Positions 1 through 12,226 of a stretch of DNA of 64,000 nucleotides are shown in pieces (within the stretch, counting starts at the first letter, position 1; every line of letters starts with the position of its first letter). Source of the stretch: Ettlia oleoabundans (Eukaryota; Chlorophyta; Chlorophyceae; Chlamydomonadales); NCBI GenBank assembly GCA_019693395.1, contig JAAMXP010002370.1, positions 1 to 64,000 on the forward strand, given 5' to 3'. The position numbers and the translations under genes are program-made. Under the pieces are notes generated by a model. It saw only the letters and a list, made by a program, of their open reading frames with translations, was not told the origin of the DNA and made no database searches.

Positions 1-3000
1 TGCTCATATCCGTGAAGTCTGACTGCTGGGTGAAGTTCTGGAAGTAGAAAGTGACTGGCAGGCGACCTGCTGGCGCCACATCTCCAAACAGCACATCAGC
101 CACAGCGGCTCCGCCCTGCAGCAAAACAGAATCAGGGCACAAGGAAGTGCAAGGTGGTGGAAGGTGGTGGAGGGAGCAAGGTGGTGTTCATGTAGTGCAC
201 AGGAAGCAGGGTGTTCTGCTCGCCGTGAGGCAGAACACTGGGTTTCTTAACACTCAAATAGGGCATATGTGCAGCACAGGCTCAGCATAACAGCAGGAAG
301 TTGCCGTGTCAATGGGTTCAGGCAGTCAGCACAACAGGGTGCACACATGTCCAGGTGCCCAGGCTGTGAGCACGGCCGCCACTCGTGGGCTGTGTTGCAA
401 CCACTCCACGTCCAGAGGCCCACCGTGCAGCAACACCACGACAATGGGGGTGGTGCTGCGCTTGGCCACGGCCTACGATAGAGAAGGAAGGATGACAGCA
501 ATTGGACACTATTGTAATCCCTGTTGGCTCCTCCTGCAGCTATTTTTACTGCCAGCATTTGCACTCAATGACACTTTACAACTACAAGGCAGCGACCCGG
601 CCCCGCACCTGTATCAGATTGAGCTGCCTGCCGGGTAAGGTGAGGTGCTTTCTGTCCCATCCCTCCCCCTCCACCACTGGTGATAGCAGCGGCAGCGTGC
701 CAAAGCGCGTGGTCTCCTGGGCCGCCAACCACACCATGGTTGTGCCAACAAAGAAGATGCACGCATCGGAGCGCCTGCAAGCAGCCGCCGCTGCATCAGT
801 CTCCGCCCCTGCAGGTGAGGAAACGCAGAGCAAGCAGGTGGATGACATGCAGCAGGCAGGACGCCAAGGTACAGCAACCGACGGCAGACCGGCATACAGC
901 AGGACAGGCACTTTGACAGCGACCAGCCCATGCACCTTATTATCACCCACCTGCGCCCATCACTTCTGCGCTCCCGGCATCTGCCTGCCCTCCACCCACC
1001 TGCGCCCATCACTTCTGTCCCCGTCAGGAGCTCGAGCTCCACCCCGCTGCCAGCTCCAGCCCTGCTGCCTAGCTGGTTGTGTGCCTCCACCCGCTGCTGG
1101 ATGGCCTCGTACGGTGTGATAACTGGCTCAGCTGGGTAGCCGTAGTAGTTGCCCAGTAGATACTCTGCGAGCTTGCCCAAGTGCCCCGCAGGTTCAGTGG
1201 TCGGTTGAGTTGGGAGAGGATGCATACAAGGGGTCTCTGAACCAGGCCAACCAAGCATGCAAGCCGGAGGGGGGCAGTGTTGCATCATCACTGCACAACA
1301 GATTTGATGGGTGCCGGCCAGACTCCCCAGCCTTGCGGCTCTGATCCTGCATGCAAAACGGTTGGCACACATGCTATGCTGGGCCCCTCCAAGCTCACCC
1401 GAGCGGTTGGCCAGGGGTCCCAGCACAGTGAGCCGACGGAGCGTGCCCAGCTTCAGAGGCAGCAGCGGTTCCGCACCCCCTATTGCCGCTGGGGGCTCGT
1501 CAGGATTCCCTGCTCCTGCTGCTCCTCCTGCTGCTGCTGCATCTGTTGGCGGTGATGCCGTTGCTGCTGGCAGTTCCGGGGCTGCATCAGCTGGGGTGTT
1601 TTTCAGCAGGACAATGCTCTCGGCAGCTGCCCTTCGGGCCAGGTCCAGATGCTGCCGGCTGCCCACCACGGCAGGGGAGATGTAGCGGTACGGATTGTCA
1701 TCTCCAGGCTCATCAAAGTGCCCCAGCGCAAACCTGAGTGAGTCACAGGAGCTTGCACCTGCGTGAGCTACCACCGATTAAAACTGGAATGGATGCAGGA
1801 CTGGGTTTTGTGCCGTCTTGCTCAACAGTATAGGCGAAGCTCATTGCATGCACAGCAGCGTTCTCGAAATGCTGCCGCAGGGCCGTACCTGGCAAGCAGC
1901 AGGCGGCGCACGGCGGCATCAATGTCCCCTTTGCTCACCAGACCTTGGTCTAGGCTCTGCCTGCACACATGTGGAGAAGAACGAGGATAGAAATCGGCAC
2001 TTAACCTTGCTATTGCTCGTGGCAATCGATGCCCTGATGCTTAGGCACCCTGCGCCTGGTTCGAACCACTGAATTGCCTTCAGGTTGGCTCAAAGTGATG
2101 CTTTTAGCTGGCAAGTGCCAAGCAAGTAGCGTCACAATTGCAGATTAAGCTGTTGCTGTGCCATGCCTGCCCAGCAAATCTTTCATATTGCAGCCCACAC
2201 GTGCGCACCTGATGTGGCTGTAGTCCATGCAAGCCAGGTCGGTGCCGGCCTTGAGGGCAGTGGCAAATCCCTGTGCATGGCTGGCGACCCACTCATGGTG
2301 CTCTGCACGTGCGGTAAGCAGAAAAACAGTTATTGAGGGGAATCAATAGGAAGGCCACTGACCACGCCCAGCTGCCTGTCCCGTGATGTCGCACCTGTGA
2401 TGCTGTTGATGGCCCCGCAGTCGCTCACCACAAACCCCCTGCAACTCAGCTTGGTGGTAAATACGCAGACAGATGATGCGCAGCTAGTTCCTACCTGCCT
2501 GATGTTGAGCACTGTGGCAGCAAGAATCACTAAGCTGCCTGCCAGCCAAAAAAAGGAGCACTGGCTCAAGTGCAATTTGCAGCAACCAATCCAGGCCGCT
2601 CTTTGCTGTCGCCTCCATCACCCACCCAAATTTCCAGACTCCCCGCAGCTGATCCCGCAGGAGCCAGGTGTTGGCGCAGGCGGGAGTGCCGTTGATGGCG
2701 TTGTAACTGCACATCACGCTGGAAGCTGCCGCCTCGCTGGTACAAGCATGGAAGGCGGGGAGGTACGTGTCTCGCACATCCCTGCATACTCTATCTACAG
2801 CAAATGGCTTTTACCTACATGGACTTGCCCTTACTATCAACCCACAAGGTGGAGGAAGCTGGCGGCATGCAGCGGCTGGGCATGCCAAACCGCCTACAAT
2901 GCGCCGATCACGCACCTCGGGTCTACATGAGCATCAAACTCGAATCTAGAGATCCCCTCCCATTCTTCAAAGGAGTAAGCGGCAAAGTGCTTGCACGTGG

Positions 3001-4185
3001 CGCCTGCTTTGAGGTAGAAGGAATGGTTACCCTGCAGGCCCCTGCGTGGGTGTGAAAGGGGTGACAGCGCACCAAACTGCGCAGATGGACCGGGAAGGCG
3101 TGAAGCGAGGGCATGGCAGCTTGCAAGGTCATGCCATGAGTCGGGACACAGTGTGCAACCTCCAGTTCATTCACTAAATAAAGGCTATGGCCAACAAACC
3201 ACCCTGTCCTGCTGTGATGCATCACAGCTTCTCCTTCCAACCGACATTGTACTGTTGCAAACCTCACCGCACAACTGCCTTTGCAATATCCCCTGTAAGC
3301 TCCGGATCTTCCCCATATGTCTCACTGCCTCGCCCCCACCGCGGGTCCCGATATATGTTGATGTTGGGCCCAAAACAATTGGTCATCCTGCTGAGAAGGT
3401 ATCATGACGGAATAGCACAATATTGGAGAGGCTGCAAAGGATGAGAAAGACCCTGTCACTTGGGGCCGCAACCGTACTTTCCGCATTCATCCTGCCAGGA
3501 TTCGTGGCATCACACACACCTCGGCCCCTGCCCCTGCTCCTGTGCCGCATTGCTCATGGCACGCAGCTCGTCGCCAATAGCAGAGGCCACCTTGCCGACC
3601 AGGTCTGAGTTGAAAGTGGCCGCCAGCGCAAGGGGCTGTAACCGGAGCAAGAGCACGAGGGGTGGGTGGGCTGGAGTGCAGGAGGCTTGTGAGTGCCAGG
3701 GAGAGTGGACAGAGAATGCAATCCTGCAGCTGACGAGCAGGTCAACGCTACATTGCCAGCTTCAGTGACTACAAAAACCGTCAAGTTCAAATGATGGAGG
3801 GCCACTCTTTGCAAACCTGTGGAAATATGGTGGCACCATGCTCACGACGGTCGTCCACTTTGGCGCCATGCAAGCACTCGGACCACCACTCAAATGCCGG
3901 GATGAGCTGCTTCCCACCGGGGCGGGTGACAGCAGGTGCACTGGTGCTCATTTGTGCGATCTTTTCATCCAGGCTTAGCTGCCGCAGCAGCCTCTCTGCA
4001 CGATCAGCGAAGTGGTCGTGGCGGCGCAGCGGCGCATGTAACGCCTGTGCCACTGGTCCTACTAGGCTACCAGCAAAAGCGACAGTGCTGGCCATGGCAG
4101 TCCTGTAGATCGCCAAGATTGCCACAACAGTGATGCTGGCTGCCAACAATGGACTGCGACGCCCGGAACAGCAATTCCAAGCCAT
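1..4185 (-). CDS. GH3 family beta-D-xylosidase/glucosidase, C-terminus cut by window
   Basis: Glycoside hydrolase family 3 enzyme of the plant beta-xylosidase type, probably secreted and acting on xylan or arabinan oligosaccharides. ATG at 4185 is followed by a hydrophobic signal segment (about residues 10-35). Thirteen exons read right to left: 4185-3817, 3635-3520, 3387-3268, 3041-2916, 2781-2626, 2438-2395, 2302-2209, 1960-1889, 1733-1399, 1164-1000, 808-609, 472-347, 115-1; all phases agree. Family motifs appear in order: [47 protein letters not shown] and GFVVSDCGA, whose Asp is the expected catalytic nucleophile. These are followed by LLKNTP, GNYYGYP, LTLPGRQ and [11 protein letters not shown]. 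The fibronectin-III tail lies beyond position 1. The start is 151 bp from the divergent PhyH gene. Xylosidase versus arabinosidase or glucosidase specificity cannot be decided from sequence alone. Confidence 0.88.
944..1017. repeat. 25-bp direct repeat duplicating a splice donor
   Basis: A perfect 25-bp repeat occurs at 944-968 and 993-1017, offset by 49 bp. Read on the minus strand, the copy at 993-1017 carries the end of GH3 exon 10 and its GTGGGT donor. The second copy lies 49 nt into the intron and carries the same donor. Confidence 0.8.
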
Positions 4186-4336
4186 CAACTAGCGAGATCG
4201 ATGATTCCGGGGCCCTCTTTTGCAGGCATCAAATCAACATGACGGCGCATGCGCAATAATTGGTGCCGAATGCCCTTCTACCGTAGGGTTTTCGTTGCCA
4301 CGTGTGCTATACAATTTTTCTTCAAAGTTTGACATC
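4186..4336. promoter_or_regulatory. Short divergent intergenic region, GH3 / PhyH
   Basis: Only 151 bp separate the two start codons (minus-strand ATG at 4185, plus-strand ATG at 4337). Both 5' UTRs and promoters must lie here or overlap. No TATA-like element stands out clearly. Confidence 0.4.
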
Positions 4337-5895
4337 ATGGGGTTGCACGCACGGCTGTTGCGTCCAAGCAGAATCATTGAAAGATTGATGGAGAGCATAG
4401 ATGCATTTGCGGCCAGGTGCTCCCGAGAGCTGAAGGAATTCGGGTTTTCTGTGCTGAACGGTTTTCTGACAGAGCCCCAGTTGGAAGAACTGAGGCTGGT
4501 AGGAGCTCGGTCATCGTGCAGGCCGATTGGGAGTCATTCACAGCCAGCGCTGTGCGATGGGATCGACGGCAGTGGCGGCTCCCTTTGCTTCACTTGCATG
4601 ACCAGTGGGTTTGTTGACTGCTGGTGCTTGCAGCCCGTTTACAAACCAATTCTCTTCATCTCACTTCAGGAGGCGGACACATTGTTTGAACTGGCGGAGG
4701 AGCATGCACATGCCGCCTCAGCTGCGGATGGCGATTGGCACGCCAGCGCTAGCATGTGGGGACGGGAGGCAACTGCGAGCTGCATATACGAAAGCATCCC
4801 CGGTCGCGCCTGTCCTGACAAGTTGCGTTGTTGTAACGCTGCCTACCAGACTCAACGCAGCCGGTGGCCGCTGCGGGCGGGTGTGTGGAACATCCTGTTT
4901 CAATCGCAAGTCACGCAGCTAATGCTGAGCCTGCTGGGGCCTCAGGCCGTGCTCTTCAATGATCAGGTGCGCTGCGTGCTTTGTAAAGTTGTTGTATAAT
5001 GTCAGGGGATGTTGGAAGTCCTGCAGCACGTGCCACAGCTATTACTGGCTGCTTGGTGTTGACGGAGAAGCTGGTGAAGCTGTTGTGATCCATGGGGTAC
5101 GATATAAGATCTGCCATGCCCTTCCTTCTGCCTGCCCGCCAGTACATCTTGAAGCCGCCGGGCACCAGCCTCTCTGCCTTCCAGTGGCATCGTGACTCTG
5201 ATTGGTGCCGCTCAAGTGAAGTGCATTACAGACCTTACATTTCGGGTGAGGCAACCCGGGCTCAAAATGACGGACTGGGTGTTGGTAGGGGCCGACGGCA
5301 GACTGAATTGTGGTAGGACTGCGAAGTGATATGCTGTTCCTTTTGCAGTCCTGCGATGTGGTGTTTTATGGTGTGCTCTGCTGTGCCTCCATGTGTCGCT
5401 GCTTGTTTTGTTTTTTTTGGCGGACTGGTCATGGTGGAATGCACATTGCCAACAGAGCATCCCTGCATGGTAAAGTGTGTATGCCTGCCCCACGATGCAG
5501 TCTGGTGTGCCCTGGATGATGTATCAACTCACAATGGATGCTTGGTGGTGCAGCCTGGCAGCCAGTTGTCGGTGGCATTTGGACCCCAAGCGGCAGCGGT
5601 TGGAGCTTTGCCTGCGCAAGGAGCAGCTCAGCAGCAGCAACAACCAATTTGCGGGCAGCGGCAGGCACAGCAGGGTCGATTTGACGCAAATCAGCAGGCA
5701 CCTGGCTTGCCTCTGGAGGTACAGGCAGGCACGGCGGTTCTGACAAGCGACCGGGTGTTGCACTGCAGCGGACCCAACCGAAGTCGGCACATGCGGCGGG
5801 CATGGATGCCTCAGTTTGCTGCTGGACCGCTCACCTGGCGCACAGATGGCTCATGTGTGTCTCTTGCCATTCCCTTGAGTGAACAGGGCGGGTGA
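4337..5895 (+). CDS. PhyH-like 2-oxoglutarate/Fe(II) dioxygenase
   Basis: Phytanoyl-CoA dioxygenase (PhyH) superfamily protein, a non-haem Fe(II)/2-oxoglutarate hydroxylase of unknown substrate. Four exons (4337-4498, 4670-4966, 5143-5245, 5501-5895) give 318 residues with consistent phases. The N-terminus has the typical FGFSVLNGFL strand. The Fe ligands appear as H-x-D in FQWHRDSDW. Further motifs are WCALDDVSTHNGCL and VQPGSQ, and the distal His and 2OG-binding Arg lie in RVLHCSGPNRSRHMRRAW. A Gln-rich insert (about QQQQQ) precedes the distal motif. No PTS1-type C-terminus is seen (ends SEQGG), so true peroxisomal phytanoyl-CoA hydroxylase activity is not supported. The start is the first in-frame ATG before the conserved region; an in-frame upstream TTG was ignored. 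Confidence 0.85.
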
Positions 5896-6233
5896 CTTTC
5901 AAATATGGCTCTTGCAGTCAGTGCTTCAGCAACCGCGCAGCGGTACACGGGCGCCGCCTCCGCCCAGCTCTGGTTAAGGATTGGACTGCTCCTTGCGGTT
6001 GGCCATTGCGTGGCTTTTGTCATCGTTGCTGGGTATGCAATGCAAGTCCACAAGCTCTCTTTCGGCAGCACTTTCTTGGCGCCCGGACCTGACCTGGCTG
6101 CGTGCCGTGGCTTTGATGCGCGTCGACCCTCTCGTTCACTCTTGCGCAATTCCGTTTTGCAACATCGACTGTTACCCAGAAAGCAGTGTGAAAGCCGTGC
6201 CCTTGTCTCGGCTGCCCGCGGGTCAGGGGCAGA

Positions 6234-8738
6234 ATGGCTGCGTCCCAACCAAAGGCCGAGCTGGCCCTGCACCAGCACGGCAAATCGCGGGTTAGGGTAG
6301 CAAGAGTGTGGCGGCAAGGGAGCGGTGAGTGGGCTGCTTTTTGCCGCCAGGGGTCGCCGCTGCCAGTAGGGCCCGCAGACTGGAGGCGGTTGAGTAGGCT
6401 CTCATCGTCCATCCCTGCCACTCATCCAGTTGCTGCGCCTGGCACGCTGCCACGCCCAGTTGGAGACCCGTATTGGAAGGAATGCCAATTCTGGCCCGCA
6501 GCGCTCGCCCTTAACCCTACCCGCAGCACGCACCCCTCAGACGCTGCCTGCCGCCAACTGCTATCCACAGTGCACCACTTTGTTGAGTACAATGTGTATA
6601 CAATGCTGGAGTCGGACATGGCCCATGCCTACTACACCGAGTCGAATCGCGGCATGACAGCCACTGACACACAAAAGAATGCGGTCTACTATGTCGCGAA
6701 GCAGGTCAGCCCACGCAAGCTGCCCATAAGTCAGATATCGAACCAAGGACACATGAATTCAGCGCTGCACTTCGCTGCCTGCCTGAGGGGTATTTCGCAA
6801 ACAGAATCCCCACCTGATAATAAGGCGTGTTCATGCTGCCTTAGCTGTTGGCCATCATTGATTACGTGGCCATACCTGCCTGCCCGCCTGCCTGCCTGCC
6901 TGCCTGCCTGCAGTTCACCAGCCCGTGCTCCCCCGAGGAGTTTGGCATTGCGCTGGCGCAGCACTTTGTGCGGCACTACCCGCTGGTTTGGAAGGCAAAG
7001 GTGCTGGGTGAGCCCTTTCGATGCTGCTCGCAAGGCTGGCACAGGGCTTCGAGGTCTACCGGAGGATTGAGTGAGAGTGCTGGCCTGCATTTTCTGTTTT
7101 AAAACACTCTGGACCCCAGCTGGGTGCTTGTAGACCAAGGCGTACTACGTCGGTGGCTACGGCGGTGGGCTGACCATATTGGCGGCTCCTTGCTGAGCGT
7201 CCTGCCCTGCCGGTCTGCCGGGTAACTCCCCGTCGGCCCTTGACATCGCTGTCTTGTCTATTGATGCAGTGGAAATGATGCCTTGGAAGCGATTGGATGT
7301 AGATGGGCAGCTGCATGAGCATGGTTATACGCAGCATGGCGAGGAGGTGCGCACTGCCTACGTCACGCATGACAACCAGGGAAAGACTGAAGTCACTGCG
7401 GGGCTGAAGAACTTCAAGGCAAGCACTTCCAAAAAGCGTGTTGTGCATGCTGGGGCCTGCAAATGCTGCTGGCCTGCGTCCGCAGTTTGTGTGCTCGAGG
7501 CACTGCTTGCTGCTGCTTGAGTTACAACTTAGCTGTTACATGTGCGGAAAAGCAGCGAGCCCTCACCTCTGCCTTGGAGCCTGCTGTTTATTTTGTTTGG
7601 TCAGCGATGCCCTTCACCTGTCCCATACCCGCTTTCTGCCTGCCTGAATACCTTTTCACCCTCCCTTGACCTGTACACCATTGGTTATCTGCATCCTTCA
7701 TTTCTTCTGTCTAACTACTTGGACCTTCTCGCCGATCCTCCTCACAGGTGCTGAAGACAACGCAGAGCGGCTATGTGGGGTTCCTTCACGACAAATTTAC
7801 CACGCTGCCGGACGTCACCGACCGACTTGTAGCAACCAGCGTGTCGGCCACTTGGAAGTGAGCATTGAATGTACTAAACCTGGGTGTCAATGCAACCCAT
7901 AGTGCTAGCGCTGACCCGACTAGCTCTGCTTCGCTTTTATGGTGCTCCACCGGGGCAGCAGCCGGTAGCTTCAGTTGTGGGTTTCCTCGGGCGGGAAGAT
8001 TGAGGGGCATGGATAGCTTGTAGCTTGCGTGAGCCCAGCAGTGGTTCAACTACGCACCCAGCTTGTTGCTGCGCCTGAGAGCACTTGCACTCCTCTATTG
8101 GTCCTCCTGCAGCATGTTAACAATATTAGTGGCAAGCACAATTTCAGGTTTTCACGCCGTCCCAATCCCCATGCACCTTGGTCTCTGCAGGTACTCCCGC
8201 CCGCCACCCTGCTACAATGCCGCCTACGCTGCTGTCAAGAAGGCTTTCTGCTCTGCCTTCTTCGGGCCCGCCAAGGGCGGTGTGTACAGCCCATCCGTGC
8301 AGTACACACTGTTCCGCATGGGGCAGGAAGCCATTGGCAGGTGTGCCTGCCTTCCTGCCTGTCCACACATTCGCCTGCCTGCCTGCCTGAGGTGGTGCCG
8401 TCTGTGTCAGCTAGGCATTCTGCGCATTGTCTGACTACCCTTGCTGCTGCACCTCAGGGCCCTGCTTAGTGGCCATAGCTTGCGTTCTCTGTCCTCTCCC
8501 CTCCCTTCACCGCCTCTGCTGGCTGAATTGGTGTCTGGCTGTTGGGTAAACCCTCCTATGATGCAGGGTGGAGGAGGTTGAAAGTGTGTTCCTCAACATG
8601 CCCAACCTGCACTTCCTCCCGGTGGCCCCTGTCACCTCTAAATTTGAGGACGATGTCTACGTGGCAACCTCGGAGCCTCATGGAAATATAGAGGCTGTAG
8701 TGACCCGGCCCGCGGTGCAACCGCACTGCAGGCTTTGA
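6234..8738 (+). CDS. UOX: Urate oxidase (uricase), peroxisomal
   Basis: Oxidises urate to 5-hydroxyisourate with O2, without cofactor, in purine catabolism. Seven exons (6234-6324, 6571-6704, 6914-7007, 7270-7418, 7748-7857, 8191-8340, 8567-8738) total 900 nt, giving 299 residues, the usual uricase length. Expected active-site elements are present: Lys in HGKSRVRVARV, Thr in MTATDTQKN, Gln in SPSVQYTLF, and Asn/His in MPNLHFLPV. Also present are EEFGIALAQHFVRHYP and DEPHG-like SEPHGNIEAVV. The C-terminus is Cys-Arg-Leu, which fits the PTS1 consensus for peroxisome import. Intron 4 (7419-7747) starts with GC rather than GT (AAG/GCAAGC). A TGTAA poly(A) signal lies 391 nt after the stop. The ATG at 6234 gives the canonical N-terminus; 5896-6233 appears non-coding. 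Confidence 0.95.
6875..6911. repeat. Imperfect (TGCC)n microsatellite serving as intron 3' end
   Basis: An imperfect tetranucleotide repeat of TGCC units runs into the CAG acceptor of uricase intron 2, so it doubles as the polypyrimidine tract. A shorter run of the same unit occurs at 8373-8390 in intron 6 of the same gene. Confidence 0.75.
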
Positions 8739-9572
8739 CGGATTGCTGGCAAGCAATTCTGTCACCGATCACCTTGTTTATAGGCAGTGCTTGTATGTGC
8801 CACCACATAGCTGCACGGCAAGCTAATTTAGGAATGAAGCCCCAATGTAGGTAAAGCTTGACTGTGCATTACCCAGCGCTTGTACTCAGCGCAACAGCTT
8901 CGAACTACTTTGCTTTTGTTTCTGCGCTCTTTTAAGAGTGTTTGCTCGGCATCCTCAACTTTAATGGACCCTGCACCTCACTGTCCCTCTGTCTATTTTT
9001 GCTGAACTGGTTTGTGCATGCCATGTTGACCGCTGTTCATGCACAGGCTACTTCTTCCTCATCATTATACACACGGTATCCTTGGCTGCACGATTAGCCC
9101 TAGTTTCTTGCAAGCTTTGGAGTGTTATTGTAATGTGAAACGTCGGCATGTAACCAAATTGATAACCATTCTACCTAGACCTGCTGCATACAGGTTCGCT
9201 GGGCTTGTTGCCGCGTTCCGACTCTCCCGTGGACTGGCCCANGAAAAAACACCGAACGTGCTGCTGGTTAGTTGTCAGTAATCAAACAGCGCAACATACC
9301 GCAGCTGATTCATGAGAGCAGTGTAAGTGCCACCCATTGAATGCCACCGCCAGGCAGCACCTTTCTAGTGGACCCGGCGGTCAGCTCCAAAGTCGACCAG
9401 GCGTGTCGGATGTGCCTTTTTGCAGACCAGCTCGTCAGTCTAGACTGCTGACCTTACGGTAATAGATTACTTAGGCCTGGAGGGCGGGGAGCTGGGACTT
9501 GCACGTCGCTGGTCGGCGCTCTTCGATTTGGCGTGCTAGCACACCTAACGGTGCAAGGATCTGATCGGCAGT
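8739..9572. other. Intergenic region, uricase to SAR1
   Basis: I see no convincing coding exon in these 834 bp. The region holds the presumed uricase 3' UTR with TGTAA at 9129-9133, one ambiguous base (N at 9242), and presumably the SAR1 promoter and 5' UTR. Confidence 0.5.
9129..9133 (+). terminator. TGTAA polyadenylation signal, uricase
   Basis: A chlorophyte-type TGTAA pentamer lies 391 nt after the uricase stop codon, and no closer copy is seen. Assignment is by position and known green-algal usage. Confidence 0.45.
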
Positions 9573-11526
9573 ATGTCTTTCATCTGGAACTGGTGAGTGC
9601 AAAGACCAACTCGTCGGTCAGCCACGACGCCGGGCTCGCATGGCCCGTCTTCCTTGCGCAGCAACGCTGCAGACCTTGGTTTGGGCCAGGCCGGGGGATT
9701 GGCAGCCCCGATCGCCCCGTCAGCGGGCTTCGACAATCTGCACCCACGCTTCTCGGCCGCTGCCCGCAGGTTTCAGAGCATACTTAACTCTCTTGGGCTA
9801 GGTAAGCCGCACAGTTGGCAGTGGCGGAGCGGCTGCCCGCAATACCCGGTTGCAACAGCACTCCCGTGACGTCCGGCCGCCACCGCGTCTTCCACCGTAA
9901 CTCAGCCCTCTTTGCTTCGCCCGTGTTGTGTCTGCAGCTAACAAGAATGCCAAGATCTTGTTCCTGGGGCTGGATAATGCGGGCAAGACTACCTTGATGC
10001 ACATGCTCAAAGATGAGCGCCTTGCGCAGCACCAGCCCACGCAGTACCCCACATCAGAGGTGATTCGGGGGGAAGCAGCCTGCTCAGCCCAGGGGCCAGC
10101 ATGCCTCTGTTGCAACACCTTGATGCTGCCTGCACGTTCTTGCTTTGCTCAAATTACCATGCATCGAGCTGTCCTGAATTGTTGCGCATCGAGGTGCTTG
10201 GGGCCTGCCACTTTTACCTCGCTGAAACGGCTGCTCTGGCCCATGCCAGCATGCTCCCACCACTGCTGCTGCTGCTCTGCTGCTCGTGGCCATGCAGGAG
10301 TTGCAAATGGCGGGCATCAACTTCAAGGCCTTTGACCTTGGCGGCCACGAAATCGCGAGGCGGGTGTGGAAAGACTACTATGCAAAGGTTGGCGCTGCAG
10401 CCATTCAACCAACTCACCTACCGCTCAGCTGCACCAACGCTTGTTGTGGGGCTGTTTGTAGCTAGGAGGCAGCAGGCAGCGATGCTGGTGACCCCCCACA
10501 ATATCCCTCATGGTTGGGAGTGGCCAAACAGTTACTTGCAGTAGCGCAAGCCCCTGCTTCTGCTGCAATTGGTTGGCAGCTTGACGGGAGATGCCAATTC
10601 TGGCAAGTTGACCCGCGCCTGCAACAACCACAGCACCCACAGCGCCAAGCAGCATGCCACGCTCCCAAGCGTATCCATGTGTACATCGGGGTTCTGATGC
10701 GAGCATCACTGTTGCTCCTGTTGTGCTGCTGCAGGTGGATGCGATTGTGTTTTTAGTGGATGCAGCAGACCGCGAGCGGTTCACGGAGAGCAAGAAGGAG
10801 CTGGATTCCCTGCTGAGTGATGATGGGCTCAGCGATGTGCCATTCCTTATCCTGGGAAACAAGATTGACATCCCCTCGGCGGCTTCGGGTGCGGTTTGCT
10901 GCAAGTAGCAGCAGGGGCTGGTGGCCCAAAGGGCTGGGCAGGCTGTAGGGATGTGGGCTGCATCGTGTTGCCCCTACGCTGCCACTTGCACCATAGACCA
11001 GCTGCTGGTAATGCTGCTGAAGCACAAACAGTCCACTTTTTGTTGTCATACACGTCGCGCGCCCCACCCCTGTCTGTCCCTTGCTGCCGTCACACACATC
11101 GCCCCTGCGTGGCCCCCGTGGGTGCAGAGGATGAGCTGCGTTACGCGCTAGGCCTGGCCAACATGACCACTGGCAAGGGCAAGGTGGACCTGAAGGAGAG
11201 CGGCATTAGGCCCGTGGAGATTTTCATGTGCTCCGTAGTGCGGCGCATGGGATACGGTGCGTGTGTGTGTGTGTGTGTGGGGGGCTGTTGGTTGGTATGC
11301 ATGGGGCCACTTCTCGCAGATTGGGGACAACTGGCTGTGTCTAGCCTGGCTTTGATGTCAATTTACACCTGCCAAGCTACGCATTGGTGCGTTGATTTCA
11401 ATATCCGCCACCACCCTCGCATATGGGAGGCTGCACCACGGCTGACCTCGGCCATCGCCTGTCACGCCGGCTGCTAATGCTGCTGCAGGCGAGGGCTTCC
11501 GCTGGGTGTCTCAGTACATTAAGTGA
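9573..11526 (+). CDS. SAR1: SAR1-type small GTPase (COPII coat)
   Basis: GTPase that recruits Sec23/24 and starts COPII vesicle budding at ER exit sites. Seven exons (9573-9592, 9770-9801, 9938-10059, 10298-10387, 10735-10888, 11128-11256, 11489-11526) total 585 nt, giving 194 residues, the normal SAR1 length. The N-terminus [17 protein letters not shown] is the amphipathic membrane helix peculiar to SAR1. Nucleotide-binding motifs are GLDNAGKTT (P-loop), a switch-I Thr in [18 protein letters not shown] (SAR1 has His where Ras has Gln) and GNKIDIP (NKxD). The C-terminus [10 protein letters not shown] is diagnostic. The seven-codon first exon is fixed by the exact family N-terminus and phase. 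Intron 6 starts with a (GT)n tract. Confidence 0.97.
11261..11279 (+). repeat. (GT)n microsatellite
   Basis: A perfect GT dinucleotide run begins four bases inside SAR1 intron 6, next to the GTGCGT donor. It offers many cryptic GT donors. Confidence 0.9.
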
Positions 11527-11764
11527 ATAGCTCATCCCGCTCCCAGCACCTAAGCACCGCAGATGGCAGCCTGCACGGCAACGCTGCGGCAGCTCTCACC
11601 AACTTGTAGCCAGTTTGGCCTCACAGGTCATCCTCCTGCACTTTCCTGTGTCCCTTGCTTGCTGCTGCCTTGCTTCGCGTCTGTCTCAACCGGCAAGCAC
11701 CCTGTCCCAACCCATTTCATTTTGATTCTTGCCGTCACCTGTCACAGCGCCGTGCTGCCTCTCT

Positions 11765-11769
11765 TGTAA
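11765..11769 (+). terminator. TGTAA polyadenylation signal, SAR1
   Basis: TGTAA lies 239 nt after the SAR1 stop. A mirror-strand copy at 11885-11889 (TTACA on plus) could serve the convergent gene ending at 12227. Confidence 0.5.
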
Positions 11770-12226
11770 TCGCCACTCTGTAGTTCGTGCAAACCGTAGC
11801 CACCTGTTTTAGACAACCATCGATTACCACCATGCAACCAGCCGGCTCCCTCACCAACTATCCTTCTTGTTGAATAGGTGCCCATTACAGTCGCAAGAGA
11901 CATGTATCGAGGGTTGTCGGTGGTGAGACGGCCAAAGTGTGGGAGCAGCAAGCCAGCGGCACACCGCCGGGAGCTGAGCCAGGAAGAAGCGTTTGGGTTG
12001 AGGTGCACGCAGCTAATCAAGGGGATAGAGAGGAGGCGGTACAGTGAGCTAAAGGTACACACAAACACAACATAAAGTATCGGTTGGGCAAGAGAAAGCA
12101 TGACATGTCGCATGCAGCCAACGATGGAGCATGAATACACTCCGCTTTGCGACATGGGTGGCGCTGGCAGTGGGGTTTAGGGAGAGGTGGCGTGCATGCT
12201 GCCCAGGGTGCTGTAAGCTGCTAATA

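Noticed and set aside
2055..2075. tRNA T-arm-like GGTTCGAACC
   Set aside because: It lies in a GH3 intron; the T-stem would have only two good pairs, and no D-arm, anticodon arm or acceptor stem could be formed around it.
5811..6317. 168-codon minus-strand open frame opposite the PhyH end and uricase start
   Set aside because: Composition is a shadow of the plus-strand GC bias; no motifs, and it overlaps the well-supported PhyH and uricase exons.
6875..6911. CRISPR-like or structured repeat
   Set aside because: It is a simple tetranucleotide microsatellite at an intron acceptor with no spacer structure.
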